Assembly: GCA_030220185.1 (NCBI GenBank)
Contig: JASPKZ010001251.1
Span: 1 to 64,000, forward strand
Direction: 5' to 3'
DNA: 64,000 nt
From: Diploptera punctata
Taxonomy: Eukaryota; Arthropoda; Insecta; Blattodea; Blaberidae
Under the pieces are notes generated by a model. It did no database searches. It had not been told where the DNA came from and saw only the letters and a program-made list of their open reading frames with translations. A program made the translations under genes and the position numbers. Below, piece after piece: positions 50,305-59,767 of the stretch (positions are counted from its first letter, which is position 1; each line of letters opens with the position of its first letter).

Positions 50305-50978
50305 TTTTTTCTCTTCAAATACAATTTTTCCTTCAGTGAGAAGTGTTAAATTTATAATGAAAACATTGAAAGAAGCTGTACTGGCTTTATAAATTAAAGT
50401 GTATTTTTTTAATGCTGCCATGTTGTCATTTAGACATTCTGGTATTCTCTCTTGGCATGGCATATTATAAGATACTTCTGAGGTTGGGGTACCAGGAAGC
50501 AGGGTTAAGCTGCCCTGATGATATATATGATAGGTGATGATGATGGTATTGATTAGCCAGGAGAGGTCTTAATCCTAATGATGGCTAGATGATGTTGGGG
50601 ACCATTTGGGCCTTAAAGTTTCCTGACATTTGTCTTACTGGTGAGGAAACCCACCCCCAAAAAAAAACCAGGAAACTTGTTTCCAACTGGGGATCGAACC
50701 TGGGCCCGCTACGTAACAAGGCAGCATGCTACCTCGAGACCACAATGGTGGACTAAAGTAATGTTAAAAATCCCAATAAAAGTCTTCTTACATAAGAAGC
50801 CGTCAATTGTGTGATCAAGCAACAGTTCGTAGAATTTGGCACTCTTGGAAATTAAAAATGTATAAGAGAAAAATTTGCATTTTGATTGCAGTGCTTAGGA
50901 TAGCTCAGACGATAGAGCATTGGCTTACAAAGCCAAAGGTCCTGGGTTCAAACCCCGGTCTAAGTGTATATTTCTTAA
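50305..50978 (+). mobile_element. tRNA-like frame unit split by a SINE
   Basis: TTTTTTCTCTTCAAATAC...TTCAGTGAGAAGTG (left), AAGTCTTCTTACATAAGAAG...TATAAGAGAAAAATTTGCAT and a head at 50892-50966 (TAGGATAGCTCAGACG, GGTTCAAACCCCGGTC). The family-1 SINE 50525-50755 interrupts it. Confidence 0.75.
50525..50755 (-). mobile_element. SINE (family 1), partial
   Basis: GGGACCATTTGGGCCTTAAAG, CTTACTGGTGAGGAAAC, GGGGATCGAACCTGGGCC and CTACCTCGAGACCACAATGG, on minus. Confidence 0.85.
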
Positions 50979-51011
50979 GTTATGTAGATGACGTCAGTTG
51001 TGAACGTGACA

Positions 51012-51058
51012 CAGCATTGAGAATGTCACAAATGACGTGACGAAACCCTGGGTTTGCG
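51012..51058 (+). ncRNA. hammerhead-like ribozyme, variant core UUGAGAA
   Basis: AGCA, TTGAGAAT, GTCAC AAATGAC GTGAC, GAAA, CCCTGGG, T, T, TGCG. Stem I GCA/TGC, stem II 5 bp, stem III ACCC/GGGT, triplet GTT. T3 and A8 replace C3 and G8. Confidence 0.7.
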
Positions 51059-51105
51059 AGGAGTTATGAAGTATGAGGTGGTGAAATAAAAAATAAACAG
51101 TATAT
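51012..51105 (+). mobile_element. PLE unit, right arm only (CCCTGGG sub-family)
   Basis: Single arm from the stem I strand through GTCACA stem II, GAAACCCTGGGT and GTATGAGGTG to AAATAAACAGTATA, where members of this sub-family end. Confidence 0.75.
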
Positions 51106-51117
51106 TTTTCTCTTCAA

Positions 51118-51375
51118 ATATTTTATAACTGAATTGGATAAAATATTTTTGCATCTCACCTCATAAAGTTTCGGTTTCAAAGGCCTTTGCCTTCATCTTC
51201 AGTCAAACTCCAATTGTTGAAATATTGCCTGAAGATGAAGACAAAGGCCTTTGAAACCAATATCATGAAACATCAAACTTTATGAGGTGAGATGTAAAAA
51301 CATTTTATTCAACTCAATTGGATTGTAATTACTTCATAGTGTTACTTCACACTGTAATATTGATTAAAAAAATAA
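51118..51375. mobile_element. PLE fold-back unit, GAAGAC sub-family
   Basis: Boxes GCATCTCACCTCATAAAG / CTTTATGAGGTGAGATG; right end CTTCATAGTGTTACTTCAC. Both arms hold CTGAAGATGAAG(A/G)CAAAGGCCTTTGAAACC (canonical CUGAAGA, T10, AAAGGCCTTT, GAAA); plus core at 51229-51256. Confidence 0.8.
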
Positions 51376-51497
51376 CACGCATTATACGACTGAAAATATA
51401 AAAATGTAAAATATTACTTATTTTAGGAATTCTCACTATGAGGTATATTCATTAAGGTAGAATATTTTATCACTCAGCTCATATTGTTCTTCTTCTT

Positions 51498-51545
51498 GAT
51501 TATAAACTAGTTCAGAACATAGTTTCTGTTCCATCCTCAGTATCG
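51498..51545 (-). ncRNA. hammerhead motif, left arm (one A missing)
   Basis: On minus: CGATA, CTGAGGA, T, GGAACAGAAACTATGTTC, T, GAAC (GAAAC expected), TAGTT, TATAATC. A single-base loss next to the catalytic GAAA, in a position where the other three copies of this sub-family are intact. Confidence 0.65.
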
Positions 51546-52174
51546 TCACGACCGTTGTTCTGTCGTCTTGAAGAGCTGTCCTTCTCTCCTTCCATTGGCT
51601 GACTGAAAAACCTCGAAACCAGGTCATTCTCACCGGGAATTTCTAAGTTCATTAATTTCTTCTTTTCGCTCTTTTGAATGTAGATCTTTTCCCAAACAGT
51701 AAGTTCTTTAGGTTTTTCTATTTGTTTTAATAATTTAGCTTCTTTCTCGATAAGATGTTTTTCAGACCATGCATGGGCAGCCACTGCAGATTTTTCTACT
51801 TCCCCTTTCTTGACATTCCTGAGATGTTCTTTCACTCTAGTTTCTACATAGGAAAAACTAAAAGAAATTTGAAAACTAGAGTGAAAGAACATCTCAGGAA
51901 TGTCAAGAAAGGGGAGGTAGAAAAATCTGCAGTGGCTGCCCATGCATGGTCTGAAAAACATCTTATCGAGAAAAGAAGCTAAATTATTAAAACAAATAGA
52001 AAAACCTAAAGAACTTACTGTTTGGGAAAAGATCTACATTCAAAAGAGCGAAAAGAAGGAAATTAATGAACTTTGAAATTCCTGGTGAGAATGACCAGGT
52101 TTTCGAGGTTTTTCAGTCAGCCAATGGAAGGAGAGAAGGACAGCTCTTCAAGACGACAGAACAACGGTCCGTGA

Positions 52175-52223
52175 CGATACTGAGGATGGAACAGAAACTA
52201 TGTTCCGAAACTAGTTTATAATC
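52175..52223 (+). ncRNA. hammerhead ribozyme, canonical core (CUGAGGA)
   Basis: CGATA, CTGAGGA, T, GGAACA GAAACTA TGTTCC, GAAA, CTAG, T, T, TATAATC. Stem I ATA/TAT, stem II 6 bp, stem III palindrome ACTAGT, triplet GTT. Confidence 0.82.
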
Positions 52224-52522
52224 AAGAAGAAGAACAATATGAGGTGAGTGATAAAATATTCTACCTTAATGTAAAATATTATATTCCCTCAACAAGAAAC
52301 TTTAGAGCACCATTAGATTGGAAACATTTTCTGATCCATAAAAGATTCTTTAATGACTAGTAAAAACTTTAAATAATGTTTCTCAACCAACTAATCAAAT
52401 AAACTATTCCTATTCACTATCAATTTAAACTAAAAACAATCCTACAACTCAACAAATACATTCCAAATACCAATACAGAGAACTACTTCTATTAAACTCA
52501 AATGTGTCGACAATTGTCTCAC

Positions 52523-52686
52523 CACGTAGTCGATTAGACTTTTGGCGAGCGCTTGAAGTCGCTTCTTTAAAGGTGGTTCTTCCCGTGCACGAGCATTTTT
52601 GCTAGTACTTCCAGGGGTCTACCTCGACTGCGACCTCTACGGGCTGCTAGACCACGCTCTTCAGATTCCTCTTCACTTTCTGAATC
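52523..52686 (-). CDS. PBRM1: polybromo exon: linker and start of bromodomain 4
   Basis: Opens DSESEEESEERGLAARRGRS, RGRP, then continues in the next frame PGSTSKNARAREEPPLKKRL, QALAKSLIDYV. The acidic-then-basic linker precedes the first BD4 helix. The exon is 164 bp; both flanking phases are 0, so exactly one base is missing, most likely a C in the ACCCCT run near 52612. Acceptor TTTTGCAG at 52687, donor GTGAGA at 52517-52522. Confidence 0.92.
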
Positions 52687-52689
52687 CTG

Positions 52690-53360
52690 CAAAAATGAAC
52701 ACCTCTTCAAACATGTAAAATATTCAGGATTTGAGGGATGAGAAATAGAATTTACTTCATATCCAAGAAAAAATAATACAAAATAACAAACTTATAAAAG
52801 AGTAGTAATAGTAGAAGTAATGGGACAGTATAATAACTAATATTGTATTAGTGTATTATTTTATGGGTGGTGGTGTATGAATGTGTCTTAAATAGAAATT
52901 GGTAACAGTTTATCATCTACTGCTGTGGTAGGCATCCTCAGGAGATTGTGCTTGCCCTCCGTGAACTCCTCAGGTGACGGCTACAAACTGGTTGAAACAT
53001 TCCCTCTAGTTACAGGTCGTTCCTTGATGATGACATACTAATATGTGCTCCATGATAAAAGAGTAGTTTTTTATTGGCTACTAACGGATGTAGTGGTATC
53101 AGTCATTGGCTTGGTTTTTTTAAGATTCAGGGTCAAAATTTTATTGATTTTCATTGATTCAGCAATTTCCTGAAGATGTCCACTATAGCAGTAGATAAAA
53201 TGTCAGCTTTTATTAAAATTGGACAAAACAATCTGCCTGGAAGATTATTTTAATAATCTGTTGTGGTAGCTAAATCACATAAATTGTTTTAATTAATTTT
53301 TATTCATTGAAAACCTCAATGCTATTTCCTATAATTGATTTATGAATAAATTGTTTTATT
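52690..53360. other. intron sequence with no recognised element
   Basis: AT-rich. GGTGGTGTATGAATGTGTC at 52868 repeats a stretch near 48280 in the opposite direction, with AGAAATTGGTAACAGTTTAT. Confidence 0.45.
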
Positions 53361-53363
53361 TAC

Positions 53364-53426
53364 CTGATCAAAATCAAGAAGTTCCTGAACCTTGGTCTGC
53401 ATGATCTTCTGCAATTTCACTGCATC
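53364..53426 (-). CDS. PBRM1: polybromo exon: end of bromodomain 3
   Basis: (K)DAVKLQKIMQTKVQELLDFDQ, helix C of BD3 (vertebrate VLKLQQVMQAKKKELARRDD). The first base completes the K codon from the upstream exon (phase 2). It ends in phase 0 at CAG. Acceptor TTATAG at 53427, donor GTAAAT at 53358-53363. No indel. Confidence 0.95.
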
Positions 53427-53509
53427 CTATAAATTAATGCAATTTATCATTATTATAATTCCAATGTAATATGTAAATTTAAACAGTCAGATTGATTGAT
53501 AAACTACTC

Positions 53510-53610
53510 TTTGAAGATTTTGGGATTTGAACTCAAGATCTCTAGTTCTATATGCTAGCACGTACCAATTGTGCCATACAGGCATCTCACTTCTCAGACA
53601 CAAACTTTTC
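53510..53610 (-). mobile_element. tRNA-like remnant
   Basis: GGGATTTGAACTCAAGATC, TAGCACGTACCAATTGTGCCATACAGGC: decayed T-arm and D-arm on minus, 80 bp from a polybromo exon. Confidence 0.6.
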
Positions 53611-53989
53611 TCTCCCTTATATAATCCTGCATACCCATAGCAGCAAAATGTCATTCTTAGCCAGTAACATACTAGAATTCATGTGAAAGTCAGGCCTCTA
53701 CTTGATTGTGTCATTGTCTGATTTTGGAAAAGAGAGTGGGCACTTATGACTTTGAAAAGAGAATGACAATCTTTACCCATGAGACATATCCCATTTTTTA
53801 AGACAAATTTTTAAAGTAAAAAAAGTGTGTTATTCACCAGGAAAATACAATATATTTTTGCATCTTTTTCCCCATGAAGAAAAGTAAAAGAAAATAATTT
53901 TTAGAATATCATAATTATATAAAATTTGTACAAATTATGGAAGATCTATAACTGTTAGCAGATTTGTATTATCTAATTAATCTGAGTTG

Positions 53990-54165
53990 TATTTTGACTC
54001 AACTCATTTTTTTTTTATTTTTATGCAGACTCAAGTTTCGTCACTGCAGTTGTGACATCTCCGATGTGTTTGTTTTCCTTATGACATGATAGCTAACTTT
54101 ATTAAATTATGTAGGTAAGAAAAAAACCTCATAGTGTTATTTCCTACCTATATAATTTAAATTGT
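53990..54165. mobile_element. PLE unit, CCAGTCTGC sub-family, shortened
   Basis: Left TTTTGACTCAACTCATT, minus-strand GTCAC AACTGCA GTGAC, GAAA, CTTGAGTCTGCAT module, then a right box AAAACCTCATAGTGTTATTTCC. The inverted right ribozyme is missing. Confidence 0.65.
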
Positions 54166-54205
54166 ATTATCTATCTTAGAATTTATATGTAAATCAAATC
54201 TTTAC

Positions 54206-54302
54206 TTATAAAGACGTGAATCTGGACGGTTATATTTCTTTGCATTTTCAAACATAATATTCAGTCACCAGCAATTACACTCACTGTGCCATAATCTACA
54301 CG
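54206..54302 (-). CDS. PBRM1: polybromo exon: bromodomain 3 middle
   Basis: RVDYGTVSVIAGD, then in the next frame LNIMFENAKKYNRPDSRLYK. The second part is the BD3 signature (vertebrate LNLMFENAKRYNVPNSAIYK), including the acetyl-lysine-binding asparagine. The exon is 97 bp; entry phase 0 and exit phase 2 require 98, so one base is missing near 54270 (a C restores DLN). Acceptor TTTCAG at 54303, donor GTAAAG at 54200-54205. Confidence 0.94.
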
Positions 54303-54444
54303 CTGAAACAGTGGTATTTACCTCATTACTTACATCTTTATTAATTAAATATTTCATAATATCTTAAATATATAGGTTACTTTTAATGACAAGAATAAAG
54401 ATATACCATAAATTGCAAAAAAAAAAAGTATAAAATACATGGTG

Positions 54445-54660
54445 AATAGAGGACAAAAGATTATCAAACAAAATAATGGAATGGACACCAGCAGGAACGA
54501 GAAGGAAAGGACGACCAAATCTCATGTGGATCCAAGGGATTAGAGAAACTTTGAAAGACTGGGAAGTAGAGGAAGAAATGTGTTATAACAGAGACAATGG
54601 AGGAAAATTATAAAGTGAAATTGAAGAGAAATCATTGGTGCCGGAAAAATGTATCAACAT
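54445..54660 (+). mobile_element. non-LTR retrotransposon C-terminal fragment
   Basis: WTPAGTRRKGRPNLMWIQGI, RETLKDWEVEEEMCYNRDN: the GRPxxxW C-terminal segment of a LINE. Confidence 0.7.
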
Positions 54661-54664
54661 TGTT

Positions 54665-55475
54665 AAAACTGGAAATATATATATATATATAAATAAAATA
54701 CATTATAAACCTATATTTATTTATGAAGTTGAAATAGGGACAGTAACAGAGAGATTTGACTATATGCTGTTCTGTAAGACAATACAGATTCCTGGAATGC
54801 TCTTGAAGAACTTGATGATTAATGACACATCGTGTTATACGTACAACCTCTGGGACATTCAATCTTCATCCAACTCTGTTGTTCCTGTTTTAAAAAATAT
54901 CATGACAACACATATTAGACTGTCTTCAATAGCACATGATGTGAGAAGGAGAGTCCGTATGTTCTGAGTTAAGGTGGTATGTAACTGACGTGTGCTATCA
55001 GCAACATCATTAGGGTTCATCGCATAACATCTCTACAGCAGTGTTGCCCACTATTGAAGTTCCAATCCTCATACATAGCAGGGCTTTTGTGAAACTTTTA
55101 TTTATAGTTCAGTGTTTAAAATGTCAAGTATGGTGCCTACATCAGAATTTAACTCTTGTAAAAATAGCTGAGGTGTTATGAGAACAACAGTCATGTCATA
55201 AAAGAGGAGCCTGAACTGACCCTTTTAAGAATGTTGCAATATGGTAGGAAGTTTAAGAAGGTTTGTTGGAGCTCAAGAAAATGGTGGTGATTAAATGTTT
55301 CAAGCTTTAAATGAAAATTATTATGAGTTAAATTTTTTGTGATTCACCTCATATTTGTAGAACATGGCTTCAGCACTCTACGTGCCATTTTTCAATACTT
55401 TCTAACTGTTGAATCGGCGGTTTAAATGAAAAGTTTATCTATCATGTAAAACTAAACAAACCAAAGAAAATGAAA
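54665..55475. other. intron sequence with no recognised element
   Basis: The 110-codon frame at 54635-54967 has no recognisable motif and starts inside the LINE tail. GATTCACCTCATATTTG at 55340 is a lone PLE box. Confidence 0.45.
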
Positions 55476-55479
55476 GGTA

Positions 55480-55800
55480 AGGTACGAACTTAATGAACTG
55501 GTTATTTTGACTCACCTCATGTATCTTGATTTATATGCAGACCTGGTTTCGTAGATTTTGTGCAACATTGTCGATGCTTCCAACTGTCATTTTGATATTG
55601 TCCATCCTTTAAGTTGATTTCTGCTCCCTCTGCTCATCGATTAGCCAGCAGAGGGAGCAGAAATCAACTTTCAGGATGGACAACTACAAAACAACAGTTG
55701 GAAGCATCGACATTGTCATAAAAAAGTGATGAAACTAGGTCTTGCATTAAAGTCAAGAAATATGAGTTGAGTCAAAATAACCAACTCGTAATAATTGTGA
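55480..55800. mobile_element. PLE fold-back unit, CCAGTCTGC sub-family (U3/A8 group)
   Basis: Arms around 55635 carry CAGAGGGAGCAGAAATCAAC and inverse. Boxes TTTTGACTCACCTCATG / ATATGAGTTGAGTC. Minus-strand module: GCA, TCGACAAT, GTTGCAC...CTAC, GAAA, CCAGGTC, TGC. T3/A8/T10 are kept, T4 is C. Confidence 0.75.
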
Positions 55801-56054
55801 GAAATTGTTTTCACCATTATGCTATAATAACAGAGTACAGATATCACTGAGCAACAAAAAATAAACTTTTTTTGTCTCAGAAAGAAAAATATGTGATTCT
55901 GATAGTATGTTTTCTCCTGAATTCAAATATGATATCGGTTTTTCTCCATCACGCAAGGTTTCTGAGAGACAGGCATTTATAATTTCAAACACTTTAATAT
56001 TTTCTACATTCGTAACTACACAATATTCAAACATTCGGACTCACCTAGAAAGTA

Positions 56055-56215
56055 AGAAATGGTGATTTTCTGCTATATTTCGCCTGTGGAGCATCCCTCT
56101 TGATGGTCCAACAATAATTGGCCAGCATATTAGGATTCCATTTGCCTTGATATCTCTTTTCCATAGCTGAAATCTCTTGAGCTAGCTCATTTGGTTTTAT
56201 TTCACAATGGACAAA
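56055..56215 (-). pseudogene. fragment of the KYPCFICLW repeat-encoded protein (C-terminus)
   Basis: EISAMEKRYQGKWNPNMLAN, YCWTIKRDAPQAKYSRKS aligns with FHQELSTMEERYRGRWDIHM...DYCWSIHRECPRS of 14932-16657. A related but distinct member, limited to the last 50 residues. Confidence 0.7.
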
Positions 56216-56564
56216 ATGGACGAAAAAAGTTTATTAAAAAAATAATTATTTAAATCCATTAAATGAAATTGAAATAAAAAAAAAACTGTGGGTGATGGAG
56301 AAATTCCGAATACATATTTGAAAACACGATATAAAAACTGCATTAAGTACAAACTATTGGTACTCATGAGACAAAAATCATGTTGACCAGTGTATTTAAT
56401 GCATGAATATTCTATTGATAGACATACAACCTATTTTCGATAAAAAATCACAAGATAGTTCATTCCAATTTTGGATAAATTTTAAAATGTTTAGAATCCT
56501 CTTGCGTTTAAAATTAAAAAGAATTCACTATATATGTGTTATATTTTAACTATAGTAATCTCAC

Positions 56565-56677
56565 CTTAAGTTTGTTTCTGATCTGTGACAATGAGACCGG
56601 ATTCTTTATTTCTTTATAATAATCTGGATAATATCTCTTGGATGGCAACTTCCAAAATGGTTCACTCAGAGAATGAC
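56565..56677 (-). CDS. PBRM1: polybromo exon: bromodomain 3, ZA loop
   Basis: (G)HSLSEPFWKLPSKRYYPDYY, KEIKNPVSLSQIRNKLK in one frame. Close to vertebrate QLIAEPFYHLPSKKKYPDYYQQIKMPIS. The first two bases complete the G codon of NNQG upstream. It ends in phase 0. Acceptor TTACAG at 56678, donor GTGAGA at 56559-56564. No indel. Confidence 0.97.
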
Positions 56678-56794
56678 CTGTAAGTGTACAACATACATGT
56701 ATCTAAAGTTCAGAATTTGACAACAAAACCATTTTCCTTCTAGCTTCCAAATTTTGGTGACAATGTCTAAATATATTTTTTAATAAAATTAGGA

Positions 56795-57235
56795 AGTAAC
56801 ACTATGAGGTAAATGATCAATTTACATAATTGAATTGGGCATTTTATACCTCATCGCATAAAAACATTGATCTCAAAGTTTGTTCAACCCACACAAAGTG
56901 GCAGTTAAAATGTTGGTTATATTATTTTTATTAGTCTGATTCTTGGACATGTTTCAAAAACAATTCTGTGAATTGTTTTGTCCAAGAACAAATCAACATT
57001 AATATTGAGGTAAGATGATCAGACTAAAAATAACATAATTAAAATAACCTCAAAATATCACTTCCTAAAATTAAATATTAAAATGTTGGTGTTGACGGTG
57101 TAATATTCAATAGTCAGGGAGTTTAGCTGATGATTGTGGGGATGCTTCCGAAACAAGTCTCGGTGAGAAATACATATATTTTTATGAGGTGAGGTTTTAA
57201 AATGTCCAATTCAGTAAAGTAATTTAAATATAAAT
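56795..57235. mobile_element. PLE unit containing a nested PLE unit
   Basis: Outer: GGAAGTAACACTATGAGG at left, TATACCTCATCGCATAAAAA, then after the nested unit CTGATGATTGTGGGG...CTTCC, GAAA, CAAGTC (decayed canonical module) and TTTATGAGGTGAGG. Confidence 0.75.
56930..57067. mobile_element. nested PLE fold-back unit, AAAACA sub-family
   Basis: TTAGTCTGATTCTTGGACAT and inverse, TTGAGGTAAGATGATCAGAC, closing box CCTCAAAATATCACTTCC. TTAAAATGTTGGT on both sides proves insertion into the outer unit. Confidence 0.85.
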
Positions 57236-57454
57236 ACATGTTTAAAGGTTGGTAATGTTTGTAATGTACAATATAAATAATAATCCCATTACCGTAACCG
57301 ATGAGAAGAATGAGATTATGGAATGAGTGGTTCACAGGAGGAAGTACAAAATTTCAGTCAAAAGTTATAGAGCAGTCTTGTTAATACATGTTAGCAGCCA
57401 CTTTTATTAGAGTTAGACAATTAAAATGAAATTAATACTCATTGTTAAGTCATG

Positions 57455-57660
57455 TAGACAGGAAATAACACTATGAGGTTTTATAATATTGTTTATTTTT
57501 TATTTCACTCACTTCATACTTCTCCTAGCATACCCAGGGTTTCGTCACATCCTTTGTGACATTCCACTGCATTGAGAATGTCACAAAGGATGTGATGAAA
57601 CCCTGGGTATGCTAGGAGTTATGAAGTATGAGGTGAGTGAAATAAAAAATAAACAATATA
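57455..57660. mobile_element. PLE fold-back unit, CCCTGGG sub-family (U3/A8 core)
   Basis: Left end full (GGAAATAACACTATGAGG), right stops at AAATAAACAATAT. Arms GCATACCCAGGGTTTCGTCAC and inverse around 57565. ATACTCATTGT (11 bp) flanks both sides. Confidence 0.9.
57567..57613 (+). ncRNA. hammerhead-like ribozyme, variant core UUGAGAA
   Basis: TGCA, TTGAGAAT, GTCACA AAGGA TGTGAT, GAAA, CCCTGGG, T, A, TGCT. Stem II 6 bp with a closing G.U, stem I GCA/TGC, triplet GTA. On the left arm the 5' half of the core is overrun by the palindrome centre. Confidence 0.7.
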
Positions 57661-57689
57661 CTCATTGTATTAATCAAAATTTAGAAATT

Positions 57690-57790
57690 TAAAAATCAGA
57701 ATGAAGGAATACCTTAGGAATGTCAAAAACTGGGAATTGGAAAAGTAGGCAGTAGTCGCTCATGCTTGGTCAGAAGAACATCAAAATTTA
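57690..57790 (+). mobile_element. PLE GIY-YIG fragment
   Basis: Frames give KEYLRNVKNWELEK, AVVAHAWSEEHQ, the EHLRN...AHAWSE segment. About 100 bp only. Confidence 0.65.
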
Positions 57791-57794
57791 TATA

Positions 57795-58012
57795 TTAAAT
57801 TTGGGAATTTTTAACATTATGAGGTTCAATTAATAAGAATTAAATGAATTGTGATTTCTTCTTACCTCATACTTCTATGTTTTTTTAAATGCATTATCGG
57901 CGACCCATTGTCACCATCGTCAGCTATTTTCACGACTGGGTGCCAATACTGCAGTGCTGTGTTTAAAAAACATAGAAGTATGAGGTAAGAAGAAATCACG
58001 ATTCATTTAATT
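57795..58012. mobile_element. PLE fold-back unit, GATA sub-family
   Basis: Left end full (AATTTGGGAATTTTTAACATTATGAGG in two parts), right stops at TTCATTTAATTCTTA. AACATCAAAATT on both sides. Left arm reads CTGACGATGGTGAC, right arm is shortened. Confidence 0.88.
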
Positions 58013-58089
58013 CTTAACATCAAAATTGATGTTTAATAAAATGAACAGAAAACTCTAGAGTTGCTCATTGTTTGTAAAAAAATCCATAT

Positions 58090-58260
58090 TAAAAAAAAAA
58101 TTTAATTCCTGGGGAAGTTGATTTGATTGGGAAGTTCGTCAATCCACCAACAGATGGAGTAAAAAGCAATACTCCTGGATGACAGAAAATTGGTCATGTA
58201 CATACTGAAGACGTGACCATTAAGGTTACAAAACTGGTCTAATTAGAAAACAGCCCATTT
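58090..58260 (+). mobile_element. PLE 3' tail fragment
   Basis: NLIPGEVDLIGKFVNPPTDG coding tail, then CTGAAGA, C, GTGACC ATTAA GGTTAC, AAAA, CTGGTC: a decayed canonical hammerhead (G12 changed, position 10 is C). Confidence 0.7.
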
Positions 58261-58814
58261 GAATGCCTATTTTAGTCTAATTAAAGGTCTGAACTTTCAG
58301 ACTAATCATTACTAAGATATCACACTTACACTACACATATAAACATATACTCAACCTATATTCCTCTCTATACACTCCTCTCTTTCTAAAATTCAATTTT
58401 GTCCAGATCCGGAAAGTGTTAAATTAAATAAGAAACATTAAAATATGATGCTTTGTCACTCAAAAGTAATAAATATATAAATTCTCAAATACTTTTAAGT
58501 AGAAGTCATCAAAGGGCATTGTTGGTAGCGATATCTATTGGCCTTCGGATGAAAGAGAATTATGTAAGATGGTAGAATTGTTGACATTCGTAATTGGTGC
58601 TTCAATGATGTAACTGGTATCATAGTGACATGTAGAACCAGAGATCCAGGGTTTGAGTACTGGTTCAAGCATTAACTTTTCTTTCTAAAATAAGAGTCAT
58701 GTTTATCTATTGCACAAAATTGGAATTACCTCCTCCCCCTTTACCCCTTGTGCAATCTACAAGAACAGATAGATCCGAATCATTTTTAGCAATGTTCAAC
58801 CTTAATATTAATAA

Positions 58815-59045
58815 ATTTGGGAATTTTTCCATTATGAGGTTTTCTTAATAAGAATCAATGAATCGTGAATTCTTCTTACCTCATACATCTATGTTTTTTT
58901 AACACAGAACTGCAGTATCCGGAAATACATAATTCCCATCTTCAGCTGTCGTGAAAACAGTTGAAAATGGGAATGATGTATTTCCTGATACTGCAGTGCT
59001 GTGTTTAAAAAAATGTATGAGGTAATAAGAATTCACGATTCATTG
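58815..59045. mobile_element. PLE fold-back unit, GATA sub-family
   Basis: AAATTTGGGAATTTTTCCATTATGAGG-type left end, arms with ACTGCAGTATCCGGAAATAC and inverse, right stops at TTGAATCTTA where a DNA element begins. AATGTTCAACC at 58795 and again at 59658-59668 brackets this unit plus the DNA element. Confidence 0.85.
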
Positions 59046-59046
59046 A

Positions 59047-59656
59047 ATCTTAGGGCACATGCTAATATATTAGTCTCTTGGTGAGCTGAGTTTTCCGTGA
59101 GCGCATGCAAAGTTCGAATTAGCAAGTTGCTGGCTGGTCAGCATGCATGAAAGTAGTTTTTTTCGTAATATTGGCAAGAAATTACCCCAGAATTCTCAGC
59201 GATTAAACCACTTCCGTCATTTTTGTAAAACCACTTCCGTTATTTTCATCTGTTAGAGGAACGTATTTACGCTTGCGTCCTGCAAATAAAACCGTATACA
59301 ACGATGTCTGCATTACGCCGATTCTCCTGTTCTTCCAGTTGAATTCTTTGGTAGACTCTACCAAATTCCTCTTCTCCGCATATACCGAAAAAAAGATTGA
59401 AGTCTTCAAGGTCCGACATCTTGGATAAAGCAGCAAGGTAGGCAGCAAAGTTTCAAAGTACATCGGTTACCATCGGGTTGCTCACGATTTGTTCTCTGCA
59501 AAGTCACCTCGCCAGGTAGCTTAGGAATTTTGACAATTATTATCGCATGAACAGATTTTTGAGTATGCAAAAGTCTTTGGATGCAACTTTCTCAGCAGAG
59601 TATAAGCTAAGAACGACTTTTACGGTCTAATGCGTTCATAGATACGACCCTTAATG
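59047..59656 (-). mobile_element. GGGTCGTAT-ended DNA element, copy 3 (no PLE insertion)
   Basis: Ends TTAGGGCACATG and ATACGACCCTTA. On minus the ORF start MSDLEDFNLFF/YAEKRNLVESTK... is frameshifted. At the place where copies 1 and 2 carry PLE units this copy reads AGAGACTAATATATTAG uninterrupted, an empty site. Confidence 0.7.
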
Positions 59657-59767
59657 TTCAACCCCTTTATCCAAATGTACAATAACTGGGAAATGTCAAA
59701 GAGCAAGAGAACTAATGGCTACATTGCCAAGTGTTTGGCATTAGTAAACAAGAGCAAAAGCAATTAC

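Larger units (their letters stand above)
51432..52275. mobile_element. PLE palindrome, two facing GIY-YIG C-termini (GGAACA sub-family)
   Basis: Left arm (minus) and right arm (plus) both encode RVKEHLRNVKKGEVEKSAV, AAHAWSEKHLIEKEAKLLK, QIEKPKELTVWEKIYIQK, then NLEIPGENDLVSRFFSQPM. The right arm extends into YIGKTKRNLKTR, so the turn is at the YIG motif (about 51845-51870, loop about 28 nt). Left end full (AGGAATTCTCACTATGAGG); right stops at ATTCTACCTTAATG. AATGTAAAATATTA (14 bp) flanks both sides. Confidence 0.92.

Noticed and set aside
54635..54967. 110-codon open frame on plus
   Set aside because: Starts inside a LINE tail and runs through a TA repeat. No motif recognised.
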